A stretch of 64,000 bases of DNA from Methylobacterium adhaesivum (GCF_022179065.1 NZ_BPQD01000006.1:1-64000), one strand, 5' to 3'; positions 54,309-63,970 are shown, counted from the first letter of the stretch. The notes: generated by a model not told the origin, from the letters alone. A program made the numbers and translations.

Positions 54309-55814
54309 TCAATACGGCGCCGAGGATTGGTTCAGGCGCTTGGCCGAGGCGCCCACGGGCTGGTAGGCCGGGCCATGGTCCGTGGGGCCTGAAAACGCCC
54401 TGTCGTGCGGGCTCGCCGCACGGCGCCGGGCCGCCGGTCGCCCGTGGCGCAGGAGCGCGGCGACGAGACTCGCGGCCACGGCACAGGCGAGGGCGATGAG
54501 CAGGACCGCGCGGGTGTTGGGGCTCGACGGCTTGTTCGGCGCGATGGCGGGCGCGATGACGCGGGCCACGGGTGTGTCGATGCTGTCCTGGGCGAGGTTC
54601 CCGTTGGCCTTGAGGAAGCGCAGGTAGATCGCGCGCGCCGCCTCGACGTCGCGCTCCAGTTCGCGCAGGCGCACGATGGACTGGTTGGTCTGGCTCGCCT
54701 CGCGGTTCTGCTGGACGACCTGACGCTGGACCAGGGCCTCGTTGGCCACCGCAATGGCGACCTCGCCGCGCTGGGTGTCGGCGATGCGGCGCAGCTCGGC
54801 GGTGATGAGGGTGCGGATGCCGGCGAGCTGGCGGCCGACCTCCTGCAGCGCGGGGTGGCGCGCGCCGAGGGTGGTGCCGAGGGTGTCCTGCTGGCGCTGG
54901 ATCTCGGCGTATTGCAGGCGCAGCTGCTGGATCACCCCCGATTTCGCGGCCTCCCCCGTGGCGCCGGGATCGCTGGACTTCAGCGCCCGCTCGGTCTCGG
55001 CGAGGCGTGTGCGGGCGTCGAAGGTCTTGAGCTGGGCCTTGGCGAGTTCGGCGGTGGCGGTCTCGAGCTTCTGGTCGCTCACGAGGCGGCCGTTGGCGCT
55101 GACGATATGCGCCTCGTTCTTGAACGCCTCCACCCGCGCCTCGGCCTCGTGGATCTTGTCGCCGAGTTCGGCGAGGCGGCGGTCGATCCAGGTGCTCTCG
55201 GCGCTCGACGCCTTGGATTTGGCGTCGATCTGGTCGTCGATGAACGCCTTGGCGACGCCGTTGGCCAGACGCGCCGCGGTCTTGGCATCGGCGGACCACG
55301 CCTCGACTTCGAGGATCAGCGTCTTTTCGGAGCGGCGGACCACGAGATGCTCGGCCAGCGCCGCCGTCACCACCTGTTTCGGGTCGCCCGGAGGCGATGC
55401 CGTGGGCGTGGCGCGCAGGCCCAGGGCTTCCTTCAGGCGCCCGAAGAGGCCGGGGCGGCTCGACGCGAATTCGGGGTCCCGGACGAGCTGTTCGGCCTCC
55501 ACCACCCGGCCGAGGACGGCCGGGGAGGCGATGAGCCGGGCCTGGCTGTCGAGCACGCTCGTGTCGATGGACTGGCGCTGGCCCGCATCGGCGCTGAGGC
55601 TCGTGCCCCCGCGCGGGTCGAGGAGCAGGGTCGCGGAGGTGCGGTAGAGGGGCTGCGCCAGGCTGAGATAGACCACCGCCCCGGAGAACACGACGGCCGA
55701 GACGAGGAGCATCACGGGCGCCTGAGCGCGCAGGATCGCCCCGAGTTCGCTCAAGGTCACGAGTTCATCGGATCGCGCCCGCGCTGTGGGATCGTCCGTC
55801 GGACCGGGGGGCAT
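54309..55814 (-). CDS. Wzz/GumC-type polysaccharide chain-length protein
   Basis: This 501-residue inner-membrane protein has a first helix near 35-55 (VMLLVSAVVFSGAVVYLSL), a long periplasmic coiled-coil region (about 190-400), and a second helix near 440-460 (VLLIALACAVAASLVAALL). The Wzz signature YRTSATLLLDPR follows the first helix. It lacks a Walker A/B tyrosine-kinase domain, so it is a PCP type without the kinase. It controls polymer length or export in the locus. The ATG at 55814 is chosen over upstream starts. Confidence 0.88.
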   Translation of the reverse strand: MPPGPTDDPTARARSDELVTLSELGAILRAQAPVMLLVSAVVFSGAVVYLSLAQPLYRTSATLLLDPRGGTSLSADAGQRQSIDTSVLDSQARLIASPAVLGRVVEAEQLVRDPEFASSRPGLFGRLKEALGLRATPTASPPGDPKQVVTAALAEHLVVRRSEKTLILEVEAWSADAKTAARLANGVAKAFIDDQIDAKSKASSAESTWIDRRLAELGDKIHEAEARVEAFKNEAHIVSANGRLVSDQKLETATAELAKAQLKTFDARTRLAETERALKSSDPGATGEAAKSGVIQQLRLQYAEIQRQQDTLGTTLGARHPALQEVGRQLAGIRTLITAELRRIADTQRGEVAIAVANEALVQRQVVQQNREASQTNQSIVRLRELERDVEAARAIYLRFLKANGNLAQDSIDTPVARVIAPAIAPNKPSSPNTRAVLLIALACAVAASLVAALLRHGRPAARRRAASPHDRAFSGPTDHGPAYQPVGASAKRLNQSSAPY

Positions 55815-56168
55815 GGCGTCGGACCTCACGTTGGGATCTCCGTTCCGGGACTGGTCAGTCCCGCCGCAGGACAGGACGTTCGCGTCCGGGGCGTCCGGCG
55901 CAAGGGTGGTGCCGGGATCGGCCCGGCATCGCCCTTGCGCTGAACACCCCGAACGTGACGCGACCGCCCCGGTTCGGGACACGTGTCCCCGACGGATCAG
56001 ATCGCCTCTCTCAATGGCTCAATTTCGTAAATCCCCCGTAACGAGACAGGCGCACCCACCGGATAGTCCCTTCACCAAACGGATACCTCGTCGAGACATC
56101 GAAAGTTATCGAATTCAATTCGATAGAGAACCCGATCACTTCGCCTGTGTTTTGAAAGGCCTCCTTCG
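55815..56168. promoter_or_regulatory. Divergent promoter region of the polysaccharide locus
   Basis: This 354-bp intergenic region separates the leftward Wzz-type operon and the rightward acyltransferase genes. The right third is AT-richer (GTTATCGAATTC) and contains a perfect palindrome at 56107-56125, 44 bp before the right-hand start. Confidence 0.6.
56107..56125. promoter_or_regulatory. Perfect 19-bp palindrome, operator candidate for the polysaccharide genes
   Basis: TATCGAATTCAATTCGATA has perfect 9-bp arms around one base. It lies 44-62 bp upstream of the acyltransferase start in the divergent promoter region. It is AT-rich against a GC-rich background, so chance is unlikely. Confidence 0.5.
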
Positions 56169-57503
56169 ATGAGCACGCATACGCTCGCGCGGCAGACCGT
56201 GGGCTCCCCTCCCGCCGCGACCCGTCCCGTCGTTCGCGTCGCGCACGGGACGATCCGGATCGAGACCGTGCGGACCCTGGAGGGCCTCGCCCGCCATCGG
56301 GAGGCCTGGGATCGCCTCGCCACGGAGGCGCCGCAGCAGATCCCGACCCTGACGCCGGTCTGGGTCGAGGCCTATTTCCGGCACGCGCTGCCGGCCTCGC
56401 AGGCCTGGCTCTGCTGCTTCGCCTACGCGGGCGACCGCCTCGTCGGGGTGCTGCCCCTCGTGCCCGAGCCCCACCCCCTGCTCGGGCGGCGCCATCCCCG
56501 GCTGCGGACCCTGCGGGTGGGCGACTTCGCGCCCTCCGGCGATATCCTGCTCGCACCGGACGTCGCGGGCGCGGCCCTGTCGGCGCTCCTGGGCGAGGCC
56601 GACCGCGCGGTACCGGGCCATGTCGGCGTCGCGATCCAGGCGGTCCACGAGGCCTCGCCCCTGTGGGAGGCGGTCCGGGCCGGCGTGACGGACTACACGG
56701 CCCATGCCCACGCGCGCCATCGCTATTCCTTCGTCGACACCACCCGTCCCCTCGACGACTACATGGCCAGCCTCGGCAATATGCGCCGGAACCTGAAGCG
56801 ATACCGCAAGAAGCTCGACGCCCAGGGCCCCGTCACCGTCACGATCGGCCGGGAAGGTGCGGAGGACCCGGCCCTCCTCGACGCCTTCCTCGCCCTTGAG
56901 GCCGGAGGCTGGAAGGGCCGCAACGGCACCGCCATCCTCAACCACCCCGACACCACGGCCTTCTACCGGACCCTGGCCCGGGACTTCGCCGCCCTGGGAC
57001 GCTGGGACTGGCAGGTGATCCGCGTCGACGGCCGGCCCGTCGCGGCCGGGATGGGGATCCGCTGCGGGCGCACGGTGATGCTGCCGAAGATCGCCTTCGA
57101 CGAGGATTTCTCGGCCGCGATGCCGGGCAACCTCCTGACGGAGGCGGTGGCGCGCGCGGCCTTCGACGATTCCGAGACCGATGCCCTGGCGCATATGAGT
57201 TCGGCGCCCTGGCACGAATCCTGGCGGATGGACGCGCACCGCTACGACGACCTCTACCTCGTGCGCCGGACCCTCGCGGCGACCCTGTTCCAGCGCCCCT
57301 GGGCGGGGGGGCTCGCGTTCTACAAGACCGAGATCGCCCCGCGCATTCCCGCGCGGCTGAAGCAGTGGCGCGAAACCCTGCGCTCCCGCCGCGTGCGCAC
57401 CGCCAAGGAAGCGACCTCGGCGGAAACCACTTCGAAGGAAACCACTTCGAAGGGGGCGGCCTCGAAGGACGCCGCGCCCGAGAACCCCGCCGCGAAGGCG
57501 TGA
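56169..57503 (+). CDS. CelD/BioF2-like GNAT acyltransferase, first copy
   Basis: This 444-residue protein belongs to the GNAT group found in exopolysaccharide loci (CelD/BioF2-like). The core is DYMASLGNMRRNLKRYRKKL, ALEAGGWKGRNGTAI, and MLPKIAFDEDFSAAMPGNLL. The C-terminal 35 residues are low-complexity Thr/Ser/Lys/Ala repeats (ETTSKETTSKGAASKDAA). It probably acylates a glycan component or a lipid-linked precursor. A second homologue follows 77 bp downstream. Confidence 0.85.
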   Translation: MSTHTLARQTVGSPPAATRPVVRVAHGTIRIETVRTLEGLARHREAWDRLATEAPQQIPTLTPVWVEAYFRHALPASQAWLCCFAYAGDRLVGVLPLVPEPHPLLGRRHPRLRTLRVGDFAPSGDILLAPDVAGAALSALLGEADRAVPGHVGVAIQAVHEASPLWEAVRAGVTDYTAHAHARHRYSFVDTTRPLDDYMASLGNMRRNLKRYRKKLDAQGPVTVTIGREGAEDPALLDAFLALEAGGWKGRNGTAILNHPDTTAFYRTLARDFAALGRWDWQVIRVDGRPVAAGMGIRCGRTVMLPKIAFDEDFSAAMPGNLLTEAVARAAFDDSETDALAHMSSAPWHESWRMDAHRYDDLYLVRRTLAATLFQRPWAGGLAFYKTEIAPRIPARLKQWRETLRSRRVRTAKEATSAETTSKETTSKGAASKDAAPENPAAKA

Positions 57504-57580
57504 CCCGGCCGGCGAACGCGCCGGTCGGACCCATTCTCACCGATCGCCCCCGACCAGTGCGGGGCTGCACGGGGACAGAC

Positions 57581-58750
57581 ATGACGGCGGCAGCGATGGA
57601 TGTGCGGATCACCGGGGACTGGGCGTCGATCCGGCCGGCATGGCCGGGCCTGTCCGACCTCGGCCAGGGCATCGACGGGTTCATCTTCCAGACCCGGGAC
57701 TGGATCGACGGCTGGTTCGCGACCCTCGGCGAGGCGGGGGATACCGAGGGCCTGTTCGCCGTCCTGAGCCAGGGCGGAACGGACCGGGTGTTCCTGCCCT
57801 TCGTGGTGCGGCGAGCCCACGGCCTGCGGATCCTCGAAGGCTTCGGGGACGGCACCGCCGACTACCATGCCCCCCTCGTCGCCCACGGCGCCGCCTTCGG
57901 ACCGGCGGAGGCCGACGCCCTCTGGGCGGCGCTGAACCGCCATCCGCACGCCCCCGACGTCATCCACCTCGTCAAGGCCCTGGCCGAGATCGACGGCCGA
58001 CCGAACCCCCTCCTCGCCTGGGGGGCCACCCCCTATCCGATGTCGGGCCACATCGCGCGCCTCGAAGGCGGCTGGGAAGCGTGGTTCGGACGCCATTTCG
58101 GCCGCGAGACCCAGAAGACCCTCGCACGCAAGCGGCGCAAGCTCGGCGAGATCGGCCCCGTCGAGACCCGCTTCGCCCGCGACGACGCCGAGGCCCTGGC
58201 GTGGCTGCGCGCCCTCATCGCCGGCAAGGCGGCCCAGATGGCGGGCGCGGACGTCGCCAACGGCCTCGCGGGCGCGCGCACCGCCGCCTTCTACGAGCGT
58301 CTCACCCGCGACGATCCGGCGGCCCGGCACGTGAAGGTCTACGCCCTCACGGTGGGGGGGACGCCCGTGGCCCTGCAATGGGGCGTGGCGGCCGGCAGGC
58401 GCTTCACCAACCTGCTCACGAGTTATGCCGCCGGCGACTGGACGCGGTTCTCGCCCGGCCTCATCATGTTCCGCGACCTCCTGGAGGACCGCTTCGCGAA
58501 CGGTGACGAGACCTTCGATTTCGGGATCGGCGACGAGGGCTACAAGGCCCGCTTCAGCGACGATCCGGCCTTGATCCTCGCCGGCATCCTGCGCGCCCGG
58601 ACCCTGCGCGGACACGGCTACGTCGCCGCCCAGCACGCCCGCCACCGCCTGCGCGAGGCCGGCTTCGTGCAGCGGCTGCGCCGGACCCTGCGCGGGCTGC
58701 GCGTGACCGACCGGGCCGGGGCGACGGACGCGAAGGCCGAGGCGGCGTGA
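57581..58750 (+). CDS. CelD/BioF2-like GNAT acyltransferase, second copy
   Basis: This 389-residue protein shares the plan of its neighbour: a first GNAT-like half, then HFGRETQKTLARKRRKLGEI, and FDFGIGDEGYKARFSDDP near the end, typical of CelD-like proteins. The identity of the acyl group is unknown. The second ATG (residue 6) is also possible. The gene ends 19 bp before the 79-bp palindromic element. Confidence 0.85.
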   Translation: MTAAAMDVRITGDWASIRPAWPGLSDLGQGIDGFIFQTRDWIDGWFATLGEAGDTEGLFAVLSQGGTDRVFLPFVVRRAHGLRILEGFGDGTADYHAPLVAHGAAFGPAEADALWAALNRHPHAPDVIHLVKALAEIDGRPNPLLAWGATPYPMSGHIARLEGGWEAWFGRHFGRETQKTLARKRRKLGEIGPVETRFARDDAEALAWLRALIAGKAAQMAGADVANGLAGARTAAFYERLTRDDPAARHVKVYALTVGGTPVALQWGVAAGRRFTNLLTSYAAGDWTRFSPGLIMFRDLLEDRFANGDETFDFGIGDEGYKARFSDDPALILAGILRARTLRGHGYVAAQHARHRLREAGFVQRLRRTLRGLRVTDRAGATDAKAEAA

Positions 58751-58769
58751 GCCGGGATCGTCGGGCTTA

Positions 58770-58848
58770 GAGTGCCTCACAAAACTCCCGATCACCGCCG
58801 GTTCTCACTCTGGATGCGGCGGCGCAGCGGGAGTTTTGTGAGAGACAC
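58770..58848. repeat. 79-bp convergent-junction palindromic element, copy 2
   Basis: This copy aligns without gaps to 16801-16879. Its terminal arms TCACAAAACTCCC and GGGAGTTTTGTGA pair perfectly (13 bp). Compared with copy 1, at least one arm position has changed on both sides (G-C to T-A), as expected for a maintained hairpin. It lies between the convergent acyltransferase and flippase genes. Confidence 0.82.
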
Positions 58849-58912
58849 TTACGCCCGACATCCGCCGAAGGGACGATCCCTTCAAAAATCCCGTGACCGG
58901 GGGGAGCGTCCC

Positions 58913-60319
58913 TCAGGCCGGCTGGCGGCGGGCGGGCCAGAACTCGCGGAACAGCAGGGCCAGGGCGGCGAGATAGAGCGTGCCCGTGGCCGCCACCGTC
59001 GCCGTGAGGATCAGCTTGCTGGGCTGGGCGGGGGCGAGGGCGAGGCCCCCGACCATGAGGACCGTGGCGAGGCCGATCTTCGCCACCGGCCAGAGGGGGA
59101 TGCGCAGGCCCGCCCTGTAGGCCCGGTAGAAACAGGTGAGGAAGCCGACGATGCTCCCCGCGAGGCAGCCGAGGCAGGCACCGAAGAGGCCGCCCTGGAG
59201 GAGGCCGATCCAGCAGCCCGCGAGGGTCGCGACCGCTTCCACGAGGGTGATTTCGAAGAGGACCCGCGGCCGCTCGCAGAGCAGGAACACCTGATCGATG
59301 CAGTGGACGCGCAGGTTGCGCACGGCCGCCGCGAGGGCCGCCACGGGCAGGATGAGGCGCGTCGCCTCGCGGAACTCGGCTCCGATGAAGAGATCGACGA
59401 GGGCGGGCGTCAGCCAGATCACCCCGGCGGTGGCCGGAACCACCACGGCCATGAGGAAAATCCCGTTGCGTGCGACCTGGGCATAGGCCTCGGCCGGGCC
59501 GGCCTGCTCCATGCGCCGCACCGCCAGGGGAAACGCCGCCGCCGTCACCAGCATGGCCGCGACCGACAGGAGCCGCTGGCCCAGCCCCCAGCCGACGGAG
59601 AGGAGACCCACGGCCGCCGCCCCGTCGAGGCGCTCGACGAGGATGCGGATGCCGTTCACCGAGACCCAGGCGATGCTGCCGCCGAGCAGGAGCGGCGTGC
59701 TGTAGATCAGGGCGACGCGCACGATGCGGGTGTCGAGGCGGATCGTGCGGGTGTGGGGCAGGCGCAGCCACACCAGGGGCAGAACTGCGGCATGCGCGAG
59801 GGCGAAGCCCGTGAGCACGGCGGCGGCCGAATTCTCGGCCCGCGCCAGGGCGATCGCCAGGGCGAAGCCCGCCACGGGGCCGGCCGTCTGCGCCAGGGTG
59901 TAGACGCCGATGGCACCGCCCGCCCGGGCGCGCTCGGCGAGGTGCGTCGTGAGGGTGCGGGAGATGGTGAAGCCGAGGGCGGCGGCGAGGAAGCCCGGCG
60001 TCAACGGCGTCGTTCCCGTCGCGAGCACGGCCCAGGTGACGCCGATCTGCAGCCCCGCGCTGATGAGAAGCACGGCGTTCTCGTGCGCCGCCTGCCCGGC
60101 CCGCCCATCGGCGCCGAGGCCGGCGCCGTAGCGCAGGACGTAGGCCGACCACCAGGCGAGGCAGAGCTGGAACACGAGTTCCTGCAGGGCCATGACCAGG
60201 GCGACGACGCCGTATTCGTCCGGCGGCAGCCAATGCGTCCAGGCGACGACGGCGGCGAACTGCGCCACGGGCCCGATGAGCTGGGCCGGCAGGTACCGAA
60301 GGGTATGGCTCAGAAGCAC
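58913..60319 (-). CDS. Wzx-type polysaccharide flippase
   Basis: This 468-residue protein has about 12-14 membrane helices and the MATE/Wzx-like layout of polysaccharide biosynthesis flippases (YLPAQLIGPVAQFAAVVAW at the start, PDEYGVVALVMALQELVFQL next). It would move the lipid-linked repeat unit across the inner membrane. The start is a GTG at 60319, chosen because AGGAGGGG lies just upstream; no ATG fits as well. It follows a GT4 gene on the same strand. Confidence 0.88.
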   Translation of the reverse strand: MLLSHTLRYLPAQLIGPVAQFAAVVAWTHWLPPDEYGVVALVMALQELVFQLCLAWWSAYVLRYGAGLGADGRAGQAAHENAVLLISAGLQIGVTWAVLATGTTPLTPGFLAAALGFTISRTLTTHLAERARAGGAIGVYTLAQTAGPVAGFALAIALARAENSAAAVLTGFALAHAAVLPLVWLRLPHTRTIRLDTRIVRVALIYSTPLLLGGSIAWVSVNGIRILVERLDGAAAVGLLSVGWGLGQRLLSVAAMLVTAAAFPLAVRRMEQAGPAEAYAQVARNGIFLMAVVVPATAGVIWLTPALVDLFIGAEFREATRLILPVAALAAAVRNLRVHCIDQVFLLCERPRVLFEITLVEAVATLAGCWIGLLQGGLFGACLGCLAGSIVGFLTCFYRAYRAGLRIPLWPVAKIGLATVLMVGGLALAPAQPSKLILTATVAATGTLYLAALALLFREFWPARRQPA

Positions 60320-60323
60320 GGCT

Positions 60324-60331
60324 CCCCTCCT
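60324..60331 (-). promoter_or_regulatory. Strong ribosome-binding site deciding the GTG start of the flippase
   Basis: AGGAGGGG on the minus strand lies 4 bp before GTG, with the AGGAGG core at 6-bp spacing. This settles the start against upstream in-frame codons. Confidence 0.7.
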
Positions 60332-60395
60332 GTGGTGGTTCGCGCGACGATGGACCGACCTTGACCCGATCCGTCCTTCCAAGCCGTGAACGCCG

Positions 60396-61538
60396 TCACC
60401 GCCGGTCCCGACCCGCGAGCAGCGTGTCGAACAGGGCCTCGTAGCGGGCGACCGCCGCGTCCACCGAGAAGGTGGCGGCGCGGGCGACCCGCCCGTCCGG
60501 GGCCCCGGGATCGGCCAGCATCGCGTCGATGGCGGCGGCGAGTGCCGGGGCGTCGCCCACGGGCACGAGGGCGCCGAAGCGCCCGCCCGCGAGGATCTCC
60601 ACCGGCCCGTCGCAGGCCGTCGAAGCCACGGGCAGGCCGTGGGCCAGGGCTTCCACCAGAACGTTGCCGAAGGCCTCGGCCCGCGAGGAGGCGGCAAAGC
60701 AGGCCGCCTCGCGGTAGAGGTGCCAGGGCCGCTCGACATGCCCCGTCAGGGTGACGCGGGCCTGAAGGCCGAGGGTTTCGACGAGGGCTTCGAGGGCCGG
60801 GCGCTCGGGCCCCTCCCCCACGATGACGAGGCTGGCGTCGCTCCGGACCCGGGCGAAGGCCCGCAGGAGGGTGGCGAAATCCTTGGCCGGGGCGAGGCGC
60901 CCGACGGCGAGCACCCGGCGCGGCCGGGCGAGGAGTTCGGCGGCATCCCGGGCGGGCCGGGCGGCGGCCACCTCCACGGGGTTGTAGAGGCGCACGGCGC
61001 GTCCGGGCGCGGCGCCGGCTTTGCGGACGTAATGCGCCATCAGCCCGTCCGAGACGAAGATCGACCCGGCGGTGAGGCGGGTGAGCACCGGCGTCGCGGC
61101 GTTGCCGAGGCGGCTGAGGCGTTGCGGCTCGCTCGCCGGATGGCCGTGGAAGGAGAGGACCGCCCGGCGGGCGCGCCCGGCCAGGAGGGCGGCGGCCGCG
61201 TGCTTCAGGTTCGAGACGGCCAGGGCCGAGAGCGACAGATCGGGCTTCTCCCGCGCGAGATGGCGGGCGAGGCGCGCCACCGCGACGGCGTGGTTCGCCC
61301 CGAGGGCGAGGCGGCGCACGCGCGGGTCGAGGGCCGCCTCCGCCCCGTCGGCATCGTGGTCGTAGGCCAGGGTCACGGTGTGGCCCCGCGCGGCGAGGCC
61401 GGATGCCAGGAGGGCCCAGACCCGCTCGGCTCCGCCCCCCGTCACCGCATGGGTGTAGAACAGGAGCGAGCGGCGGACACGGGGGCCCTCGTCGCCATGC
61501 CCTCGCGGGCCCTGCCCCGCTTCGCCGTTCGGCGCCAT
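60396..61538 (-). CDS. Glycosyltransferase family 4 (GT-B fold)
   Basis: This 380-residue glycosyltransferase has an N-terminal glycine loop YTHAVTGGGAERVWALLAS, a central RRVLAVGRLAPAKDFATLLR, the nucleotide-sugar segment GEGPERPALEAL and the GT4 EX7E motif SRAEAFGNVLVEALAHG. It adds a sugar to the polysaccharide unit on the cytoplasmic face. The ATG at 61538 is used although the frame runs on antisense to the aminotransferase. It is followed by the flippase gene after 76 bp. Confidence 0.92.
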   Translation of the reverse strand: MAPNGEAGQGPRGHGDEGPRVRRSLLFYTHAVTGGGAERVWALLASGLAARGHTVTLAYDHDADGAEAALDPRVRRLALGANHAVAVARLARHLAREKPDLSLSALAVSNLKHAAAALLAGRARRAVLSFHGHPASEPQRLSRLGNAATPVLTRLTAGSIFVSDGLMAHYVRKAGAAPGRAVRLYNPVEVAAARPARDAAELLARPRRVLAVGRLAPAKDFATLLRAFARVRSDASLVIVGEGPERPALEALVETLGLQARVTLTGHVERPWHLYREAACFAASSRAEAFGNVLVEALAHGLPVASTACDGPVEILAGGRFGALVPVGDAPALAAAIDAMLADPGAPDGRVARAATFSVDAAVARYEALFDTLLAGRDRR

Positions 61539-61961
61539 GCGCGATCCTCTCATCCCATCGGCCCCGCACCGAGCGTCGTTCGTAGAACGCCCGGTGGGCC
61601 GCCCTGCCCGGAGCGAGACCTGAGGATGACCGGAAATCCTGCAAGGCACCGTTACCACCGGACCATGGCCGGCACCGGGCTCCGCCCATGGCGATCTCGA
61701 GGGGCCGCGACGACGGTTCGCCGGTCCGCGCCGCCGTGCGGCTTCGACGCCACGCCGAGGTGCTTCGGGGACCGGCGCCCGCGTAAGGCGCCCCGGCCGA
61801 TATGGAACGAATCTTGACTGCTCTCCCAAACTGCGGCCCCGAAACGCGATCGGATCGAGCCAACACCCCGTCCGGTCGCCGTGGATTTCGCCGCGATCGA
61901 AAACAGCTTGCCCGACCGCGCGAACCGGGATCCCCTGGCGCGGAACCACCGAAGGACCAGC
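61539..61961. other. Divergent intergenic region, GT4 and aminotransferase
   Basis: These 423 bp hold no gene I can support. The two flanking genes diverge, so two promoters are expected here. No obvious operator or riboswitch is seen. Confidence 0.5.
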
Positions 61962-63293
61962 ATGCCCGCCACCGCGAACACCCCCGGCCTCGACGCCTAC
62001 TGGATGCCGTTCACGGCCAACCGGCAGTTCAAGGCCGCGCCGCGCCTCCTCGCGGCGGCCGAGGGCATGCACTATCAAACCCCCGACGGCCGTACCGTCC
62101 TCGACGGTACGGCGGGCCTGTGGTGCGTCAATGCCGGGCACGGGCGGCGCGAGATCGCCACGGCCGTCGAGCGCCAGCTCACCACCCTCGACTTCGCACC
62201 CTCCTTCCAGATGGGCCACCCCCTCGCGTTCGACTTCGCCGAGCGCCTCGCCGCCGTGGCGCCGGGCGGCCCCGAGGCCGGGCTCGACCGGGTGTTCTTC
62301 ACGGGCTCGGGCTCGGAATCCGTCGACACCGCCCTCAAGATCGCGCTCGCCTACCAGCGGGCCATCGGCCAGGGCACCCGCACCCGGCTGATCGGGCGCG
62401 AGCGCGGCTATCACGGCGTCGGCTTCGGCGGCATCTCGGTGGGGGGCCTCGTCAACAACCGCCGGATGTTCCCCCTGCTGCCGGCCGTCGACCATCTGCG
62501 CCACACCCACGACCTCGACCGCAACGCCTTCACGAAGGGCCAGCCCGCGCACGGGGTGGAGCTCGCCGACGACCTCGAACGCCTCGTGGCCCTGCACGGG
62601 GCCGAGACCATCGCGGCCTGCATCGTCGAGCCCTTGGCCGGGTCCACCGGCGTCCTCGTCCCGCCGGTCGGCTACCTCGAACGCCTGCGGGAGATCTGCA
62701 CCCGCCACGGCATCCTGCTCGTCTTCGACGAGGTGATCACCGGATTCGGCCGCCTCGGCGCGCCCTTCGCCACGGATTACTTCGGCGTGGTGCCCGACCT
62801 CGTCACCACCGCCAAGGGCCTCACCAACGGGGCGCTGCCCATGGGGGCGGTGTTCGCCGCGCGCCGGGTCCACGACGCCCTGATGCACGGGCCGGAGGCG
62901 GCCATCGAACTCTTCCACGGCTACACCTATTCGGGCCATCCGGCGGCCTGCGCGGCCGGGCTCGCGACCCTCGACATCTATGCCCGCGAGGGCCTGCTCA
63001 CCCGGGCCGCCGCCCTGAGCACGCACTGGGCGGAGGCGGTGCATGGGCTGAGAAGCGCCCCCCACGTCATCGACATCCGCACCCTCGGCCTCGTCGCCGG
63101 CATCGAGCTCGGCAGCCGCGAGGGCGCGCCGGGGGCCCGGGCCTACGACGTCTTCGTCGACTGCTTCGAACGCGGATTGCTGGTTCGCGTCACCGGCGAC
63201 ATCGTCGCCCTGTCGCCGCCCCTCATCGTCGCGGCGGAGGAGATCGACACCATGGTGTCGATCCTCGGCGACGCCCTCGCGCGGGTGGCGTGA
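61962..63293 (+). CDS. Class III aminotransferase (omega-amino acid:pyruvate type)
   Basis: This 443-residue fold-type I PLP enzyme begins DAYWMPFTANRQFKAAPRLL, characteristic of omega-amino acid:pyruvate or beta-alanine:pyruvate transaminases. PLP lysine is K285 (TTAKGLTNGALPMGA); the aspartate is in LVFDEVITGFGR and the phosphate loop in FTGSGSESVDTALK. The ATG at 61962 has GAAGGA upstream. The amino donor is unknown. Confidence 0.93.
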   Translation: MPATANTPGLDAYWMPFTANRQFKAAPRLLAAAEGMHYQTPDGRTVLDGTAGLWCVNAGHGRREIATAVERQLTTLDFAPSFQMGHPLAFDFAERLAAVAPGGPEAGLDRVFFTGSGSESVDTALKIALAYQRAIGQGTRTRLIGRERGYHGVGFGGISVGGLVNNRRMFPLLPAVDHLRHTHDLDRNAFTKGQPAHGVELADDLERLVALHGAETIAACIVEPLAGSTGVLVPPVGYLERLREICTRHGILLVFDEVITGFGRLGAPFATDYFGVVPDLVTTAKGLTNGALPMGAVFAARRVHDALMHGPEAAIELFHGYTYSGHPAACAAGLATLDIYAREGLLTRAAALSTHWAEAVHGLRSAPHVIDIRTLGLVAGIELGSREGAPGARAYDVFVDCFERGLLVRVTGDIVALSPPLIVAAEEIDTMVSILGDALARVA

Positions 63294-63419
63294 GCCCCTC
63301 GTCCAGAGCCGGGACGGAGCCGGATCCGGCGTGTTTACCGAGCGGTAACCGTGCCGCGCGTGAATGGTGGCCGGGCACCGTCCGTTCGGGCAGGCTTGCC
63401 CTCGCCCGGAGGCGCGCCG

Positions 63420-63713
63420 ATGTTCCCCCTGATGTTCGTCGCCATCGCCGCCGGCCTCGGCACGGCCGCCGCCGTGGCCCCGACCAGCATCGCCCTGGCG
63501 GTGGTCTCGGCCCCCTTCGGCGGCAGCTTCGCGGCCTTCGTGGCCGGCCTCTACATCGCCCACCGCAACGGCACGGCGCGCGAGCGGCCCCACCCGGACG
63601 CCACGGACCACACGGACAGCATGGTGGCGGCCCTGCGCAGCCTCGAAATCCATGATCGCGCCCGAACCCGCCCGCCGGCGGCCGAGCCCGACCCGAAGCG
63701 CCACGTCGCCTGA
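63420..63713 (+). CDS. Small membrane protein of unknown function
   Basis: This 97-residue protein has two hydrophobic helices at the N-terminus (MFPLMFVAIAAGLGTAAAVA and APFGGSFAAFVAGLYIA) and a polar C-terminal tail rich in Asp, Arg and Pro. The ATG at 63420 is chosen because the hydrophobic segment begins there. It may be transcribed with the aminotransferase, 126 bp upstream. Confidence 0.6.
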   Translation: MFPLMFVAIAAGLGTAAAVAPTSIALAVVSAPFGGSFAAFVAGLYIAHRNGTARERPHPDATDHTDSMVAALRSLEIHDRARTRPPAAEPDPKRHVA

Positions 63714-63970
63714 TCCGCCGCCCTGAAGCGAGGCCTCATCGGCACAGGAATGTTCGTCCCTTCGTATCCGTCACGACGATACTGACATTCCGCCGACTGT
63801 CTCGCCCGATCCTCTGTATCGACGCCGAAGAATGGCGGTTCGGGCATCGTATCCGCGCATTCCGGGCGGAATGGAGCAGTGTCAGAGGCGATAAAGCCTC
63901 GTGTTGCGTGCCGTTTTCGCACAAAGCCGCTTTCGCTTTTGCCGCAGCCCCCCTAGCCTGATGCGAACAG

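Noticed and set aside
57410-57502. Thr/Ser/Lys/Ala tail of the first acyltransferase as a tandem-repeat element
   Set aside because: It is only a short degenerate low-complexity coding stretch, noted in the gene entry and not as a separate repeat.
61539-63704. Minus-strand upstream extension of the GT4 frame to 1102 codons
   Set aside because: The extension runs antisense through the aminotransferase gene. The GT4 family domain begins at 61538.
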